Notes: generated by a model from the sequence alone, not told the origin. Shown: positions 35,131 to 47,700, numbered from the stretch's first letter. The stretch is 64,000 nucleotides of DNA from Arcuatula senhousia (GCA_963971305.1 OZ020303.1:32414106-32478105); one strand, 5' to 3'. A program made the numbers and translations.

Positions 35131-35302
35131 AGAATTTATCTTTTTTTAAATTCCATTAAACAAAAATAAATTAAAAAGTGCAAGGCAAACAGAGAGATTT
35201 TTATACAGTTGTCTTTACCTAGTGTTAAGTCTTTCAAAGACTCTTCATTCAGAAAATTCTATCCAAAAAGGTGAAAATCTATAATCAATTTGAAAAAAAA
35301 TA

Positions 35303-37852
35303 ACAAGAGGCTCCCAGGAGCCTGAATCGCTCACCTGATCTCTTAGGCTACAGCTTCTTACCTAGTGTGCAACATTGTCTACATGTACTTGGTAAGTAAC
35401 ATAAAAGAAACTAGTCAGGATACAAGAATATAAGTTTATTGACCAATTCAGGGCCCGCGAGGGGCAATGACATGACAAACAATTATGATTTAATGACATA
35501 GCTAACAAATAAATATTTGAACCTTTTAACTTGTATAAAGTACATGAATTTATATAATCAGTCAAAATATAAAACAGTGGTATTATAGTTATTAAGTAGA
35601 ATAAGACATGTATATCAACCTTGATAGAAAACACTCTTAAGATCAAAAATACAAAGCTTCCCATACGAACACACTGCTATTTTTAGCAACGGCGGCCATG
35701 TTGGTTGGTCGGCATGCACAAATTTCACAAACTTGGTAGAGGACATCCTATAGATCAAATGTACAAAGTTTGAAAGCAATCCCTTTTAGTGGTTTCAGAG
35801 AAGAAGATTTTTTTAAGAAAAGTTAACGGACGACGGACGGACGGACAGACGACGGACACCTAACAATGGCAATAGCTCACATGACCCTTCGGATCAGGTG
35901 AGCTAAAAAGCATTCAGAACACCAGTTGCCTGAATCGTCATATGTGTCCCGAAAAGAGTCCTGATGTCAACCCTATGAAGAATTTGTAGAGCTAAATAAG
36001 CTGAACATTTAAGCAAGCAACAGCTTTTCTCTTTCAGCAATAGTTTTTATTCTGTAGGCCAAAAATGTGCAAAATGTTATTTTAAGGGCCGTCTGAACAC
36101 TTTGACTCTATAGAGACTTTTGTTAAGAGCTTAATGACATTTAAGCAAGCAACCACTTTTCTTTAGCTGCTATAGTTTTCATTATATAAGCCAAAAACAT
36201 GAAAACATGTTTAATTAAGGGGCTGTAATCCCTATAAGGGGTCACCTGGCAACTTCAACCCTATGAATGCTTTAGTAGAGCAAGCAACTGCTTTTTAGCT
36301 CATAGCTCAAAAAGTATAAGAGATACAGAAAATCCGAAGCAAACTTCCTTCTTCAGCATCAAAAGCTCTATGAAATTCTCCATTGTGTCAAAGTTGTGGG
36401 ACGACTCTTTATAGGAGTTATTTGCCCTTAATCGTCAAAATTGACCATTTTCACAGTTTTTGGACTTTATCTTAAAAGCCATAAGAGCTAAAGGAATAAT
36501 TAGCATTGCAAAATTGTTCAGCTCATTAAGATCTTCAAATATGATTTCAGGGTCAAAATTGTCAGATCATCCTTTTAAGAGTTATCCCCCTTTAAGTGTT
36601 TTCAATCAATTTTAACTTGTTTGGGTTTTTTTTTCAAATGGAAAGCTTTGTAACTTTGTATTCTTGATCTTAAAAGTGTTTTCTATCCTAACTAGTTTCT
36701 TTAATTTTACTTATTAAGTACATGGAGACCATGTTGCACACTAGGTAAGAGGCTTTAGCATAAGAGATCAGGTGAGCGATTCAGGCTCCTGTGAGTCTCT
36801 AGTCTCTATCTGTTAAAGGCCAAAAACACATTTTTTCGCCTTTAAGGGTTTGTAACATCTGACAACTTTGACCCTAATACGACTTTTGAAGAACGAAATT
36901 AGCTGAACATCTAAGCAAGCAACAGCTTTTCTATATCTGCATGTAGTTTTCATTCTATAGGCCAAAACCACAAAAACACTATTTTTCGCCTTTAAGGGGC
37001 TGTAACCCCTATAAGGGATCATCTGACAACTTAAACCCTCTGTAGACTTTTGTAGAGCTAAGTGAGCTGAACATTTAAGCAAGCAACAGCTTTTCTTTAT
37101 CTGCAATAATTTTCATTCAATAGGCCAAAAACACTATTTTTCGCCTTTAAGGGACTGTAGCCCCTATAAGGGATCATCTGACAACTTCGAACCTCGAAAG
37201 ACTTTTGTAGAGCTAAATGAGCTGAACATTTAAGCAAGCAATAGCTTTTCTCTATCTGCAATAGTTTTCATTCTATAGGCCAAAACACTATTTTTCGCAT
37301 TCAAGGGGCTGTAACCCCTATAAGGGGTCACCTGACAGCTTCAACCCTATGGAGACTTTTGTAGAGCTTAATGAGCTGAAAATTTAAGCAAGCAACAGCT
37401 TTTCTTTATCTGCAATAGTTTTCATTCTATAAGCCAAGAACATGAAAAAACGCTATTTTTCACCTTTATGGAGCTGTAACCCCTGTAAGGGATCATCTGA
37501 CAACTTCGACCAATTAGAGACTTTTGTAGAACTTTTGATGCTGAAACAGTTGGGTGGCATAAGATTTCATCCATCTCTTATACTTTTTGATTTAGAAGCC
37601 AAAAACAGTAGTCTCACCCCCTGGTCTATTTTTAGTAAAGGTGGTCATGTTTTTTGACGGATCAAAAATCGAAACACGAATTCGGTGCAGGACACCCAAA
37701 GGGTCAATCATACCAAGTTTCATTAAATTCTGTTCAGTAGTTTCAGAGGAGAAGATTTTTGAAAAATTGTTAACGGACGACAGACGACGACGACGGACGC
37801 CAAGTGATGGTAATAGCTCACATGGACCTTTGGTCCAGGTGAGCTAAAAAGT
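35303..37852 (+). mobile_element. Cluster of GAGC-end elements, copies 2a-2c
   Basis: Copy 2a is complete and short (35303-35909), with the left palindrome GGCTCCCAGGAGCC and right hairpin GACCCTTCGGATC then AGGTGAGCTAA. A left end in inverse orientation lies at 36765-36803. A third right end (GACGACGACGACGGACGCCA ... GGTGAGCTAAAA) closes the cluster at 37852. Between them about six copies of a ~150-bp tandem unit run from about 35990 to 37530, with markers AAGCAAGCAACAGCTTTTCT and CTGTAACCCCTATAAGGG. No protein is encoded. Confidence 0.65.
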
Positions 37853-38639
37853 AATGAACAGGAACAACACAAGTATGTCATAAAGTAGAACAATCAATTG
37901 CCAGGTAAAACTTGTGACCTTGACTAAATGACCTTTGACATGTTGGCACCAGAATCACTAGGCTTTTTCTCTTACTTTATAACACCTCCTTCACTCAGCT
38001 AACTGAGAACTCGGTCAGTTGGTTTTATTTAACATGGAGGCTATATGGGAAATGGGTCTGTTGAAGAGTCGGCTATAGGTCTGTTGAGAGTAAAATCCAA
38101 TGGATGGTCATGACATTTTGTGAAAAAGATGTTATTTTGGCAAAATGACAATTAATTGTCAAAATACAAAATCTTTCAACCAAAATGATATTCATTTGAG
38201 CACATTTTCAACTTGCAACAGAGTCAATTAGTTATACCAGTGTTCGATAAAACGAAAAGGCGAGACAGCGGTATGCTCAAATTTGGCAACTATGAATGAT
38301 TTTTTTTACAAATAAACAAAAATTTTATACTTTTGAAATATAATTAGCGATTCGGAAAGTAATCTTAAGTTTAAAAATAAAATATTCAAACAACAAAAAG
38401 TGATTTAATGTTAAAATGTTATAAAAAATGAGTTTTTCTTAAAAAAGTGCCGGCTAAAGTCTGTTGGTGAGTCGGCAAATTAAATTAAAGTCGGTTGAGA
38501 GTTAATTAGCCGAGACAGAATGATTGCAAGCGAGGTATATTTTGAATTTTTAAAATCTTTTAGGATTAACATTTTATATTGTACTAAATCAAGAGTGAAA
38601 TTATCTCTAATTTTGCGTGTATGTACAGGAAAAAGAAAC

Positions 38640-38995
38640 CTTAAAGCACGAAATCAGTACACACTATATGTTACTATAGGATAAGGCTGTATACAAGGTA
38701 TTATACCCCAATTTCTATGTCATGAAGTGTCGAGAAAACTGTGAGGAAAATTTTGCATGTATGTACAATACATCTAAAAACCTAAGTTTTCGGTTAACAA
38801 GAGGTAGATGACCTAGGGGCGTAAAATCGAAATACACCATATGACACTTTAAGACAAAGCAAAATACCAGACCTTTACCTTATGTAGTTGCTTGAATAAC
38901 TGCGACGGAAATTATGTCACGTACGAACGAACGGACGGACATATGGATAAGGGTTAAACAGTATACCCCTCTTCTTAAAAGCGAGGGTATAATTA
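38640..38995 (+). repeat. Pearl/HINE-like element with ACGG run (copy 2, nested)
   Basis: Core repeats with ACACCATATGACACTTTAAG and TAGTTGCTTGAATAACTGCG, then ACGAACGAACGGACGGAC and an end hairpin TACCCCTC..GAGGGTATAAT. The left domain seems absent. Nested in the 37983-41137 element. Confidence 0.6.
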
Positions 38996-39004
38996 TAAGT
39001 ATTT

Positions 39005-39907
39005 AACTAGTCGAAGCAGCCACGCTGCATACCCCCGCGCTACTCTGGTGTTTGATAGTATAAGGGCAAATAATTAAAAGAAACACACTATGACTATAAT
39101 AAGCATTACCAGTACTATCAAATGTGTATGTATTAATACATGTATATGAGACTTTTCCCTGGTCACACTGGTAGTGGGAGTGATAGTCATGTAATGAATT
39201 ATGCATGACGAAGGAATAATGTGCCCTTAGGCAATCTATGCAGCCCAGCCCCTAGGGGCATTATCAAAATTCCGAAACCTTTGGCAGAATCTACATCCAT
39301 ACCCCATAGTGCAACTAACAAGCCAAGTTTCAGTTCCATATTCCAAATAACCTAGGAGGAGTTGCGTGACGAAAGAATAATGTGCCCTTAGGCTACCTAT
39401 GCAGCCCAGCCCCTAGGGGCATTATCAAAATTCCGAAACCTATGACAGAATCTACATCCGTAGTGCAACTACTGAGCCAAGTTTCAGTTCCATAATCTAA
39501 ATAACTTAGGAGGAGTTGCGTGACAAATGAATAATGTGCACTTAGGCTACCTATGCAGCCCAGCCCCTAGGGGCGTTATCAAAATTCCAAAACTTTCGCA
39601 GAATCTACTTCCATAGTGCAACTACTGAGCCAAGTTTTAGTTCCATAATCCAAATAACTTAGGAGGAGTTGCGTGACAAAGGAATAATGTGCACTTAGGC
39701 TACCTATGCAGCCCAGCCCCTAGGGGAATTATCAAAATTCCAAAACCTTCGGCACAGACCCCACCCACAATACAATTAATAACCCAAGTTTCATCTTTCT
39801 ACTCCCAGTGGTTACAGAGATTATCCTGGACATTAACGCCATACGTACGTACGTACATCGAACAGCAAAACATTTTCCCCGCGCTTTCGCTAGCGCGGGG
39901 ATAATAA
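39005..39907 (+). repeat. Pearl/HINE-like element with ACGT run (copy 2, nested)
   Basis: Four tandem ~155-bp cores; GGAATAATGTGC-type markers start near 39213, 39374, 39529 and 39681. ACGTACGTACGTACAT follows at about 39843, then a strong hairpin CCCCGCGCT/AGCGCGGGG at 39877-39900. The core text AGCCCAGCCCCTAGGGGCAT is itself partly palindromic. Confidence 0.7.
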
Positions 39908-41339
39908 TATGGCTTTAAAATTGTTGATTTTGAATTAGTACTTTTTACTTGTAACACATTTATAAGGGCTTCAAAATGCATAAATTAGAACCGATCTGAT
40001 TTATGGATTCAATCACCGATTATCATATGGAAATAAACAGACCGAACGAACATCCCATCCCCCAACCCACCCGGGTAGTAACAGACTGTTTAAATTCTCG
40101 ATTTTTTTAATGCACGTATCATGTATGCTTTAAAACGATTGCCATATATATATAATACATTATACTTTGGAGGTTATAATGGTTTTTGGCTATGTTTGCA
40201 ATACAAAATCAGTTGGCATAGTTTATAATTAGTTGCAATCTTCTTCACTCTCTTTCTAAGACTAGTGTTACAATTTTTTATTAGTATTTTAGGGATAAGC
40301 GTCTCTTGTTAAACGTCTTCATCATTGATTTTTTAATTCTTTATTTTTTTTTCTTTCCATGCTTTCTGTTGGAAAAATTCATTCTTTTTCTTTTCATACT
40401 GAAAAATTAATGGTAAGCTTGATCAAACAGACTGATGTGCTTGTTATAACGCGATTTATATTAATTTCACGTCTTATCTATGACTAAACAATCATCACTA
40501 CGAATATATACGCTTTATGTCACTTTGTAAGATATTTCTATTTGTAAAAAATATGTGTTATGGCACAAATATAGTATGATATCAGTTGAATAATTTACTC
40601 TCAACAGACTGACCAACAGACTGAGGTCATTATAGCCGACTCACCAACAGACCCAATTTAAGACAAAAACACAATAAATGCCACAAAAACGCATGTCTGT
40701 CGGTTTTTCTTTCTTATACGTACAGTTATATGTCAAACATACATGATGTACAATTTAAGTTGCGTTTTTCGTAATGCTTTCGACTTAATTTTAGCAAAAC
40801 GCTGTTATGTTTACATTTTTGAATGACAAAAATTGATAGAAATATCTCGATGAGTAACACGCCTTTCCATTTTGTAGCTTACCAATGTAAGCTACAGAGA
40901 AAAACAATATATGAATACGTTCAGTATTCAATATTGTTTTGCCCAACATAATTTTTTTTTTATTAAAGAAATTAAAAAAGAAATATTTAGTAAAATATAT
41001 TGACCTTGCTATGTTTTTCTCGATAGTATTTGACCAACAGACTTTAGCCGACTCTTCAACAGACCCATTTCCCATATAGCCTCCATGTTAAATAAAACCA
41101 ACTGACCGAGTTCTCAGTTAGCCGAGTGAAGGAGGTGTATAAGCTTAATAATGTAAACTTCATGAAATTTTATCAAGGTGTTGAAAAGTTGTGTAACTGT
41201 TTCAAAACCAATACAAGTGTAAAACTTAATAATTATTGTGATCTATGCCATTGAACTTTTGACCCACTTCTTTCTAGCTTTAATGTATTTATGCATGTAA
41301 GTTTTATGAAATTCTATATTATGCTAATGCATTCATCCA

Positions 41340-41370
<31 letters not shown>

Positions 41371-42273
41371 CAAAAAATAACACCTTCATGTCAAAAAAAA
41401 ATTATGTTCTCTTAACTTATGACCTTTACCATAGACCTGTATATTAATATATCTTATATATGATCTATGCCTTTACCAATGACCTTTTGAATCTAAAATC
41501 AATTTGGTTTTTATTGTCATTGTCTAGCGTCCATCGTCCGTCCGTTAACTTTTCTTCAAAAATCTTCTCTGAAACCACTGAAGGAATTGTTTTGAAACTT
41601 TGTACACTTGATCTTTAGGATGTCCTCTACCAAGTATGTGAAATTGGTGCACGCCAACCAACCAACATGGCCGCCGTTGCTGAAAATAGAACAGGGGGTC
41701 AGACCATAGTTTTTAGCTTGTAACTTAAAAAGTATAAGAAATAGAGAAAATCCGAAGCAGCCTTCCTTCTGCAGCATCAAAAGCTCTACAAAATACTTAT
41801 TGAGTCAACGTTTTGGATTACTCCTTATAGGAGTTATTTCCCCTTAATCGTTTTTGGACATTATCTTGAAAACTGTAAGTACTAGAGGACAAATTAACAT
41901 TGGAGAATTCTTAAGCTCATTGAGATCTACAAAAATAATTTCAACATCAAAGTTGTCAGATGAGCCCTTATAGGGGTTATGTATGGCACGCCATATTTAT
42001 ATTTATTCCTCTTTAAAGATATCTCATAAAATGTATAAGATATCTCGTATACTTTATAAGATATCTTATTAAATATATAAGATATCTCATAAAGTTTATA
42101 AGATATCTTACAAAGATTATTAGATATCTCATAAAAAAAATTTTTTAAGATATCTTATAAAACTTATAAGATATCTTATAAAACTTATAAGATATCTTAT
42201 AAAACTTATAAGATATCTTATAAAACTTATAAGATATCTTATAAAACTTATAAGATATCTAATAAAATTATAA

Positions 42274-42957
42274 TAAAATCGGAGAATAACAAAACAGTCG
42301 GGTGATAAGGTGTTAATACTGGGAAAATCTTTCCACGAAGGAATTTTCAAGCACTTTAGGAGGGCGTACATCATTGAAATATATAAAGTTAAACAAGGCC
42401 GGAGATGAACACGACGGGCCTGATAAAATGAACATGAAATGATGTGGAAAAAAAATACATACAGGTCTTTACTATATAAATCATTCAATCTACTTATTAT
42501 ATATTATCAAATATAGAAGTCAAAAGTCAAAAGTCGAAAGCGAAAGCAAAGCAAAGTAAAAGTGAGGAGCTACGGCAATTCAGATGCTCCATATGGCCAT
42601 TTCGAGAATTTATCTCATCTTCAGTGAAGCTAGGATCTAAAGTGTTGGAAGTCCAAATTGAATTTTGAATAACAAATCAATGACGTACACCCTCCTTTGA
42701 TGGACAATGTGCATCTCGCTCGTGCGAGTTTTGATTTTTCCAGCCATCAAATCTGGCTTCCGCATGAATAGCTCAAGTGATCGTGTGGAAGCCCACAGAT
42801 GCGACTGGAATAAAAATCAATAAACTAGGGTCTAAAGAAAACCAGAAAACTCTTACTAAACCGTCGAGAAGCAGACTGGATCGAAAACGATCGATCGTTT
42901 TCGATCCAGTCTGCTTCTCGACGGTTTAGTAAGAGTTTTCTGGTTTTCTTTAGACCC
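42274..42957 (-). mobile_element. Ribozyme-bearing retroelement, second copy with inverted 5' end
   Basis: One unit in minus orientation, followed by a 65-bp inverted piece of the same unit, giving a perfect 130-bp palindrome at 42828-42957. The 14-bp duplication TAATAAAATTATAA flanks it (42260-42273, 42958-42971). Its 3' junction (CCGATTTTA) nearly matches that of the 32-kb dimer. Nested in the GATATC array. Confidence 0.8.
42579..42641 (-). ncRNA. Hammerhead-like ribozyme, third copy
   Basis: The same 63-nt motif as at 32225-32287, in the inverted copy. The one difference seen is in the stem II loop (TAAGT to TAAAT), which leaves core and stems unchanged. Confidence 0.6.
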
Positions 42958-44222
42958 TAATAAAATTATAAGATATCTTATAAAGTTTATAAGATATCTC
43001 ATAAAGTTTATTAGATATCTTATATATTTTATGAGATATCTTATAAGTTATTTTCTATAAGATATCTCATAAAGTTTACGAGATATCTTATAAACTTTAT
43101 AAGATATCTTATAACTTTTATAAGATATCTTATAAATTATTTTATATAAGATATCTCATAATCTTTATAAGATATCTGATAAACTTTATGAGATATCTTA
43201 TATGTTTTATAAGATATCTCATATGTTTTATAAGATATCTTATAAACTCCCATTTATATGAGATATCTTACATATTTAATAAGATATCTTATAAAGTATA
43301 TGAGATATCTTATAAACTTTATAAGATATCTAATATTTTTTATAAGGCCTCTTTAAAGATATCTCATAAAATTTATAAGATATCTCATATACTTTATAAG
43401 ATATCTCGTAAAGTTTATAAGATATCAGATAAAAAATAATTTATAAGATATCTCATATACTTTATAAGATATCATATAAACATTATGAGATATCTTATAA
43501 ACTTTATCAAATATCTTATAAACATTGTTTTAGTAGATATCTCATTTTCTTTTAAAGATATCTTATATAGTAAATAAGATATCTTATAAAATTTATAAGA
43601 TATCTCATAAAGTTTATAAGATATCTTATAAAGTATATGAGATATCTTATAAATTATTTTTTATAAGATATCTCATAAAGTTTATAAGATATCTTATAAA
43701 GTTTATAAGATATCTTATAAACTTTATGAGATATCTTATAAAGTATATGAAATATCTTATAAAGTTTATGAAATATCTATAAAGAGGAATAAATGTAAAA
43801 ACGGCTTGCCATAGTTATGGTCCTTTAAAGATGAAAAATAGTATTTTTGTGTAATTGGCCTATACAATGAAATCTGTTACAGATAGTGAAAAAATGTTGC
43901 TTGCTTAAATCTTCAATTCAATTATCTCTTCAAAAATATCCATTAGACTAAAGCTGTCAGATGACCCCCCCCTTTATTAAAAGATATGGCCCTAATTGTC
44001 AAGTTTTGGGTTATTGCCTTGCAGATTAAACCTATAATAATTAAGAAAAGCTTTTGTTTGCTTGAATGTTTGGCTATATATGTGCTCAACAAAAGCTTCC
44101 ATTATAAGGTGGAATGGTGATATCCTTTATTGCAGTTTTTTAACCTGAGATACCAAATTATTTTCATTCTATCAGTCATTGAAGTCAGGTGAGCGATTTA
44201 GGCTCCTGGGAGCCTCTAATTT

Positions 44223-44770
44223 CTTATCTCACAAGTTAAGTGTAACTGAAATTCATTAGGCAATATTATGTCAAGGCATTTTATTAATAGTAATGCTCCT
44301 GAACCCAAGGCCAAAAAGAAGGAAAGCTTTCTCAAAAGGTGGGGGGCAAAATGAATAGTCATAAAGGGTTTATGACTATTCATTTTCGTCCCCCATCTTT
44401 TAAAGCTATGCTCCCATATCAGGTGGAGACCAAAGAAAGGCGTAGGTTCCCCTCTTAAACTTTTTTTATTTTTTTTGAAAAATCCATGTATGTAAAAAAC
44501 ACTTGAAAAAAAAGCTCTTTGAGACAATTACGCCCTCTAAACTAAAAACTTAGATCTGCTTCTGCATATTATCAAGACTCTGAGTGTTATTTGCATTATC
44601 TGGCATCAGTCAATGAGCTAAAAGGGGCGAAATATTAAAGGGACGAGCTTACATTTTACTTTTTTATAATATTTTTGTTTCATTTCCCTAATTTTAAATT
44701 CCCCGAAAATTTCACCTTCCTTCGATTTGAGATTTGAGAGTGTTTTCATTTCATTCATTTTATCGTTAGA
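44223..44770. other. Spacer upstream of WDR83OS, with an imperfect palindrome
   Basis: GAATAGTCATAAAGGGTTTA and its inverted counterpart TTATGACTATTC meet at 44350-44385. The 5' UTR and promoter of WDR83OS should lie in about 44600-44772. No TATA box is evident. Confidence 0.35.
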
Positions 44771-44772
44771 AT

Positions 44773-47700
44773 ATGACTGGTAATAATGTGAATGATCCAC
44801 GAAGACCAAATAAAGTGGTTAGGTAATTGAATTTAGTTAACTATGAGTTATGAGGTTAAGGCAGTGGTTTTTGTTGACCATCTTACACACACTAACAGCA
44901 CAGTAAAAAAAAAAAAAAAACCTACATTGTACATACCCTTTCACAAGGGAGGACATACTTCGGATAGGCCCTCCCTTCAAAGACAATTTTTACCGTTTCA
45001 AATGTTGAATGACGATCAACCGGCGTCATAATATTGTTAAAAAAATGATGTTTCTTTCAGTTAACACTAACCTTTATGTTTTAATCCTGTCGGAAACCCC
45101 ATTCCAACAAATTCATCCAATGGGCATCTCCTTGGCTTCCATAATCACGTGACTTTTGCGCCGTTTGATTGTTCTCAGGCTCTTTCCAATCTTAAACATA
45201 GAGGTGGAGTGGACAGAAGCGGTAAATTAGACAATGGTTTTTCGAACCTCTTTGAAGTTTGTACGTACTACATAACGGCGCTTCTGTCCCCTCCTTTTCA
45301 TTATTTGCGATAAGTAAGAGTCCGAGAGCAATCGAATGGCACCAAAGTCACGTGATTATGGAAGCCAAGGAGTTGTCCATTGGATGAAATTAACGGAATA
45401 TTGTTTCAATATTGGGGTTTCCGACGCTGATTCATAAAAGGCTCCCTGATAACATGCCTATTATTTTATAATAATACCAAGGCAGTAAGCAGCTGCAGAC
45501 AACTTTAGGGACTGTCTCCACAAGACAGTGTAGACAGCCGAGTTCCTATTGTTTTTTTTATGTACACATCTACATGCATGGTGAGCAAAATGAAAGTGCT
45601 TTATTCATCAAATACATGTAAGCTTTAAATCCATTAGTGAGATAATTCAACTGGCTTTTCAAAATGTGGGCAAACATTTTAACAGAGAAAATCAACAAAA
45701 TAAATTCTATATTTAGATTGGTTACAAATTTGCAAAACTTTACAGGACAACTCATATATTTACAGGCAAATGTCAGACCTACAATGTATGTGGAGTAAAA
45801 TCTGTGTCTGACTAGGCTAGCTGTGGTCCATTCAGGAAATTTTTGTCTGCTAAATAATGTTTGGAAATACACAATACCATTTAGCTATAAGCCCACTTGA
45901 ATTATTATAATTATTAATCTCTTTATTGTCTATCAATAGGCACAAACATGACAAAAGCACATAAAGTTAAGCCATATTGTAAAAATATTGTTTGAGAAAT
46001 TAAATCAATTATGTACGATCATAGACATGTACATGTACAGAAAACAAACCAAGAAATCATTTGACAAATCTTGTATCCACAGGTATTAAACAGTTCAGGC
46101 AACAACTCTTCATAAAAACAATAGAAGAAAAAGAGATGTGGAATAAGTGTTTTTGACACAACCAACATAACTAAACAGTAATTTAAAAAATCACATTGGA
46201 AAACAACCAGCAGTCTTCAACATGAACAGAGGGTGCTGCTCATCATCTTGCATTGGCCCAAGACTAAAAATAGTTTTATACAATACATAAGATTCAAACA
46301 ATCCCGAAATTATCAGTGAAAGACCCATTTCTGGACACATAACAATGAACTTCAAGCCTTTATAATTTTTAGATACATGTAACCCAAATCCATTTGTTCA
46401 AAAAAGCACAAAAGGTAAATGTGAAATTAGAAAAAAAATAAGTATGGAAAGATTAAATTGATAACTTGGTTTACAAATTACATACATGTATTTGAAATAT
46501 GCATTTTTACATCATTTACATAGATGTACAAATAATCAGGTGTACAAATGCATTTGCCTATAAATCACAAGTTATTTATGAATCCTTGTGCATCTGTGTA
46601 TTGGTGGTGCTACTTGTATTACTGAATGAATCAAAAGGTATTCTAGAATAGTATGCATTGAAATGTGCTATTTAATGATTATATTTCTTAGAATTTTAAT
46701 TTTAGGTATAAGCCCCCTCCTCAGGGTGGACCCTCAGATGACCCAACACCAGATTATATGAATCTTCTTGGTATGATATTCAGCATGTGTGGATTGATGA
46801 TGAAGGTATGGTTTTTGAAATATCATTATGCCTTTGAGCTAAATCTGATTGAAATTTTTGGGTTTCTTGTTTATGGAAAGATAAGTCATAGAATACTAGT
46901 TCTAATTTTTCGTCAGATCTAACATTGTCTTGGCACAAGAAATACAGGATTGAGTATTCAGGGAATTTAATGCAACTAGGGACGAAGCATTTTATTATAC
47001 CCCATGCAACGAAGTTGCGAAGGGTATAATGTTTTTGACTTGTCCATCCGTCAGTCTGTCCGTGATCAAAATTTTTGTAACAGATATCTGAGCTATTATT
47101 AGTTGTAGGCTTTTGATGGTGGGATACGTTTTCAGGTCTGTCAATCATCTACTTCCTGTTTAACGAGCCGACTTTTTTCACTAAATTTTCAGGGTTTAAA
47201 ATTTTCGTAACAGATTTTTCAGCAATTATTAATTGTAGGCTTTTGATATTTCGTATTTAGCTTCAGGTGGGGGTCCCATATGGTGGGATACGTTTTCAGG
47301 TCTGTCCATCATCTACTTCCTGTTTAACGAGTCTACTTAGACTTTTTTCACTAAATTTTCCATAACAGATTTCTCAGCAACTTTTAATTGTAGGTATTTG
47401 ATATTTAGTATATACATGCAGCTTAAGGTAGGGGTCCTATATGGTGGGATTCGTTTTCAGGTCTGTCGATCATCTACTATGGTGGGATTCGTTTTCAGGT
47501 ATTTCGATCATCTACTTCCTGTTTAATGAGCCCACTTCGAAAGACAACAACTCTGACTTTTTTATTCCTTTTATTCCTAACTCGAAATAGATAATCTCTG
47601 TCCATAATGTGAATGCGTGGAGTATGTGAGCGTGCTCACTAAGGTTCTTTCATTTTTTTCAGGGATTAAATTGCTTGTAATTTGATAAGAAACTTGTTTG

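Larger units (their letters stand above)
37983..41137. mobile_element. 3.2-kb element with ~94-bp terminal inverted repeats
   Basis: The left end CACCTCCTTCACTCAGCTAA and the right end, inverted, match over about 94 bp with one mismatch seen (A/G at base 15). TATAA flanks both sides (37978-37982, 41138-41142). Subterminal copies of GTCTGTTG(A/G)..GAGTCGGC occur in both arms. The near-identical arms suggest a recent insertion. No transposase is visible; the centre is taken up by two pearl-like elements (38640-38995 and 39005-39907). Superfamily unknown. Confidence 0.8.
41982..43813. mobile_element. Fold-back element filled with GATATC palindromes
   Basis: Left end TATGGCACGCCATATTTATA and right end, inverted, TATGGCAAGCCGTTTTTACA, both running into ATTTATTCCTCTTTA. 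The 6-bp duplication GTTATG flanks it (41976-41981, 43814-43819). The interior is an array of ~20-bp units of the type TTATAAGATATCTTATAAA, each centred on AAGATATCTT. The array is split by a retroelement copy (42274-42957). No coding capacity; short ORFs here are array artefacts. Confidence 0.8.
41515..44222 (-). mobile_element. GAGC-end element, copy 3, carrying nested insertions
   Basis: Read on the minus strand, the left end is at 44222 (GGCTCCCAGGAGCC, then TAAATCGCTCACCTGA). The decayed right side is near 41515-41700 (GTTAACGGACGGACGATGGA inverted). It hosts the GATATC fold-back element at 41982-43813. Confidence 0.6.

Noticed and set aside
42129..43439. ORFs with repeated IRYLISF or YKISHK text
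   Set aside because: They are artefacts of the GATATC array.
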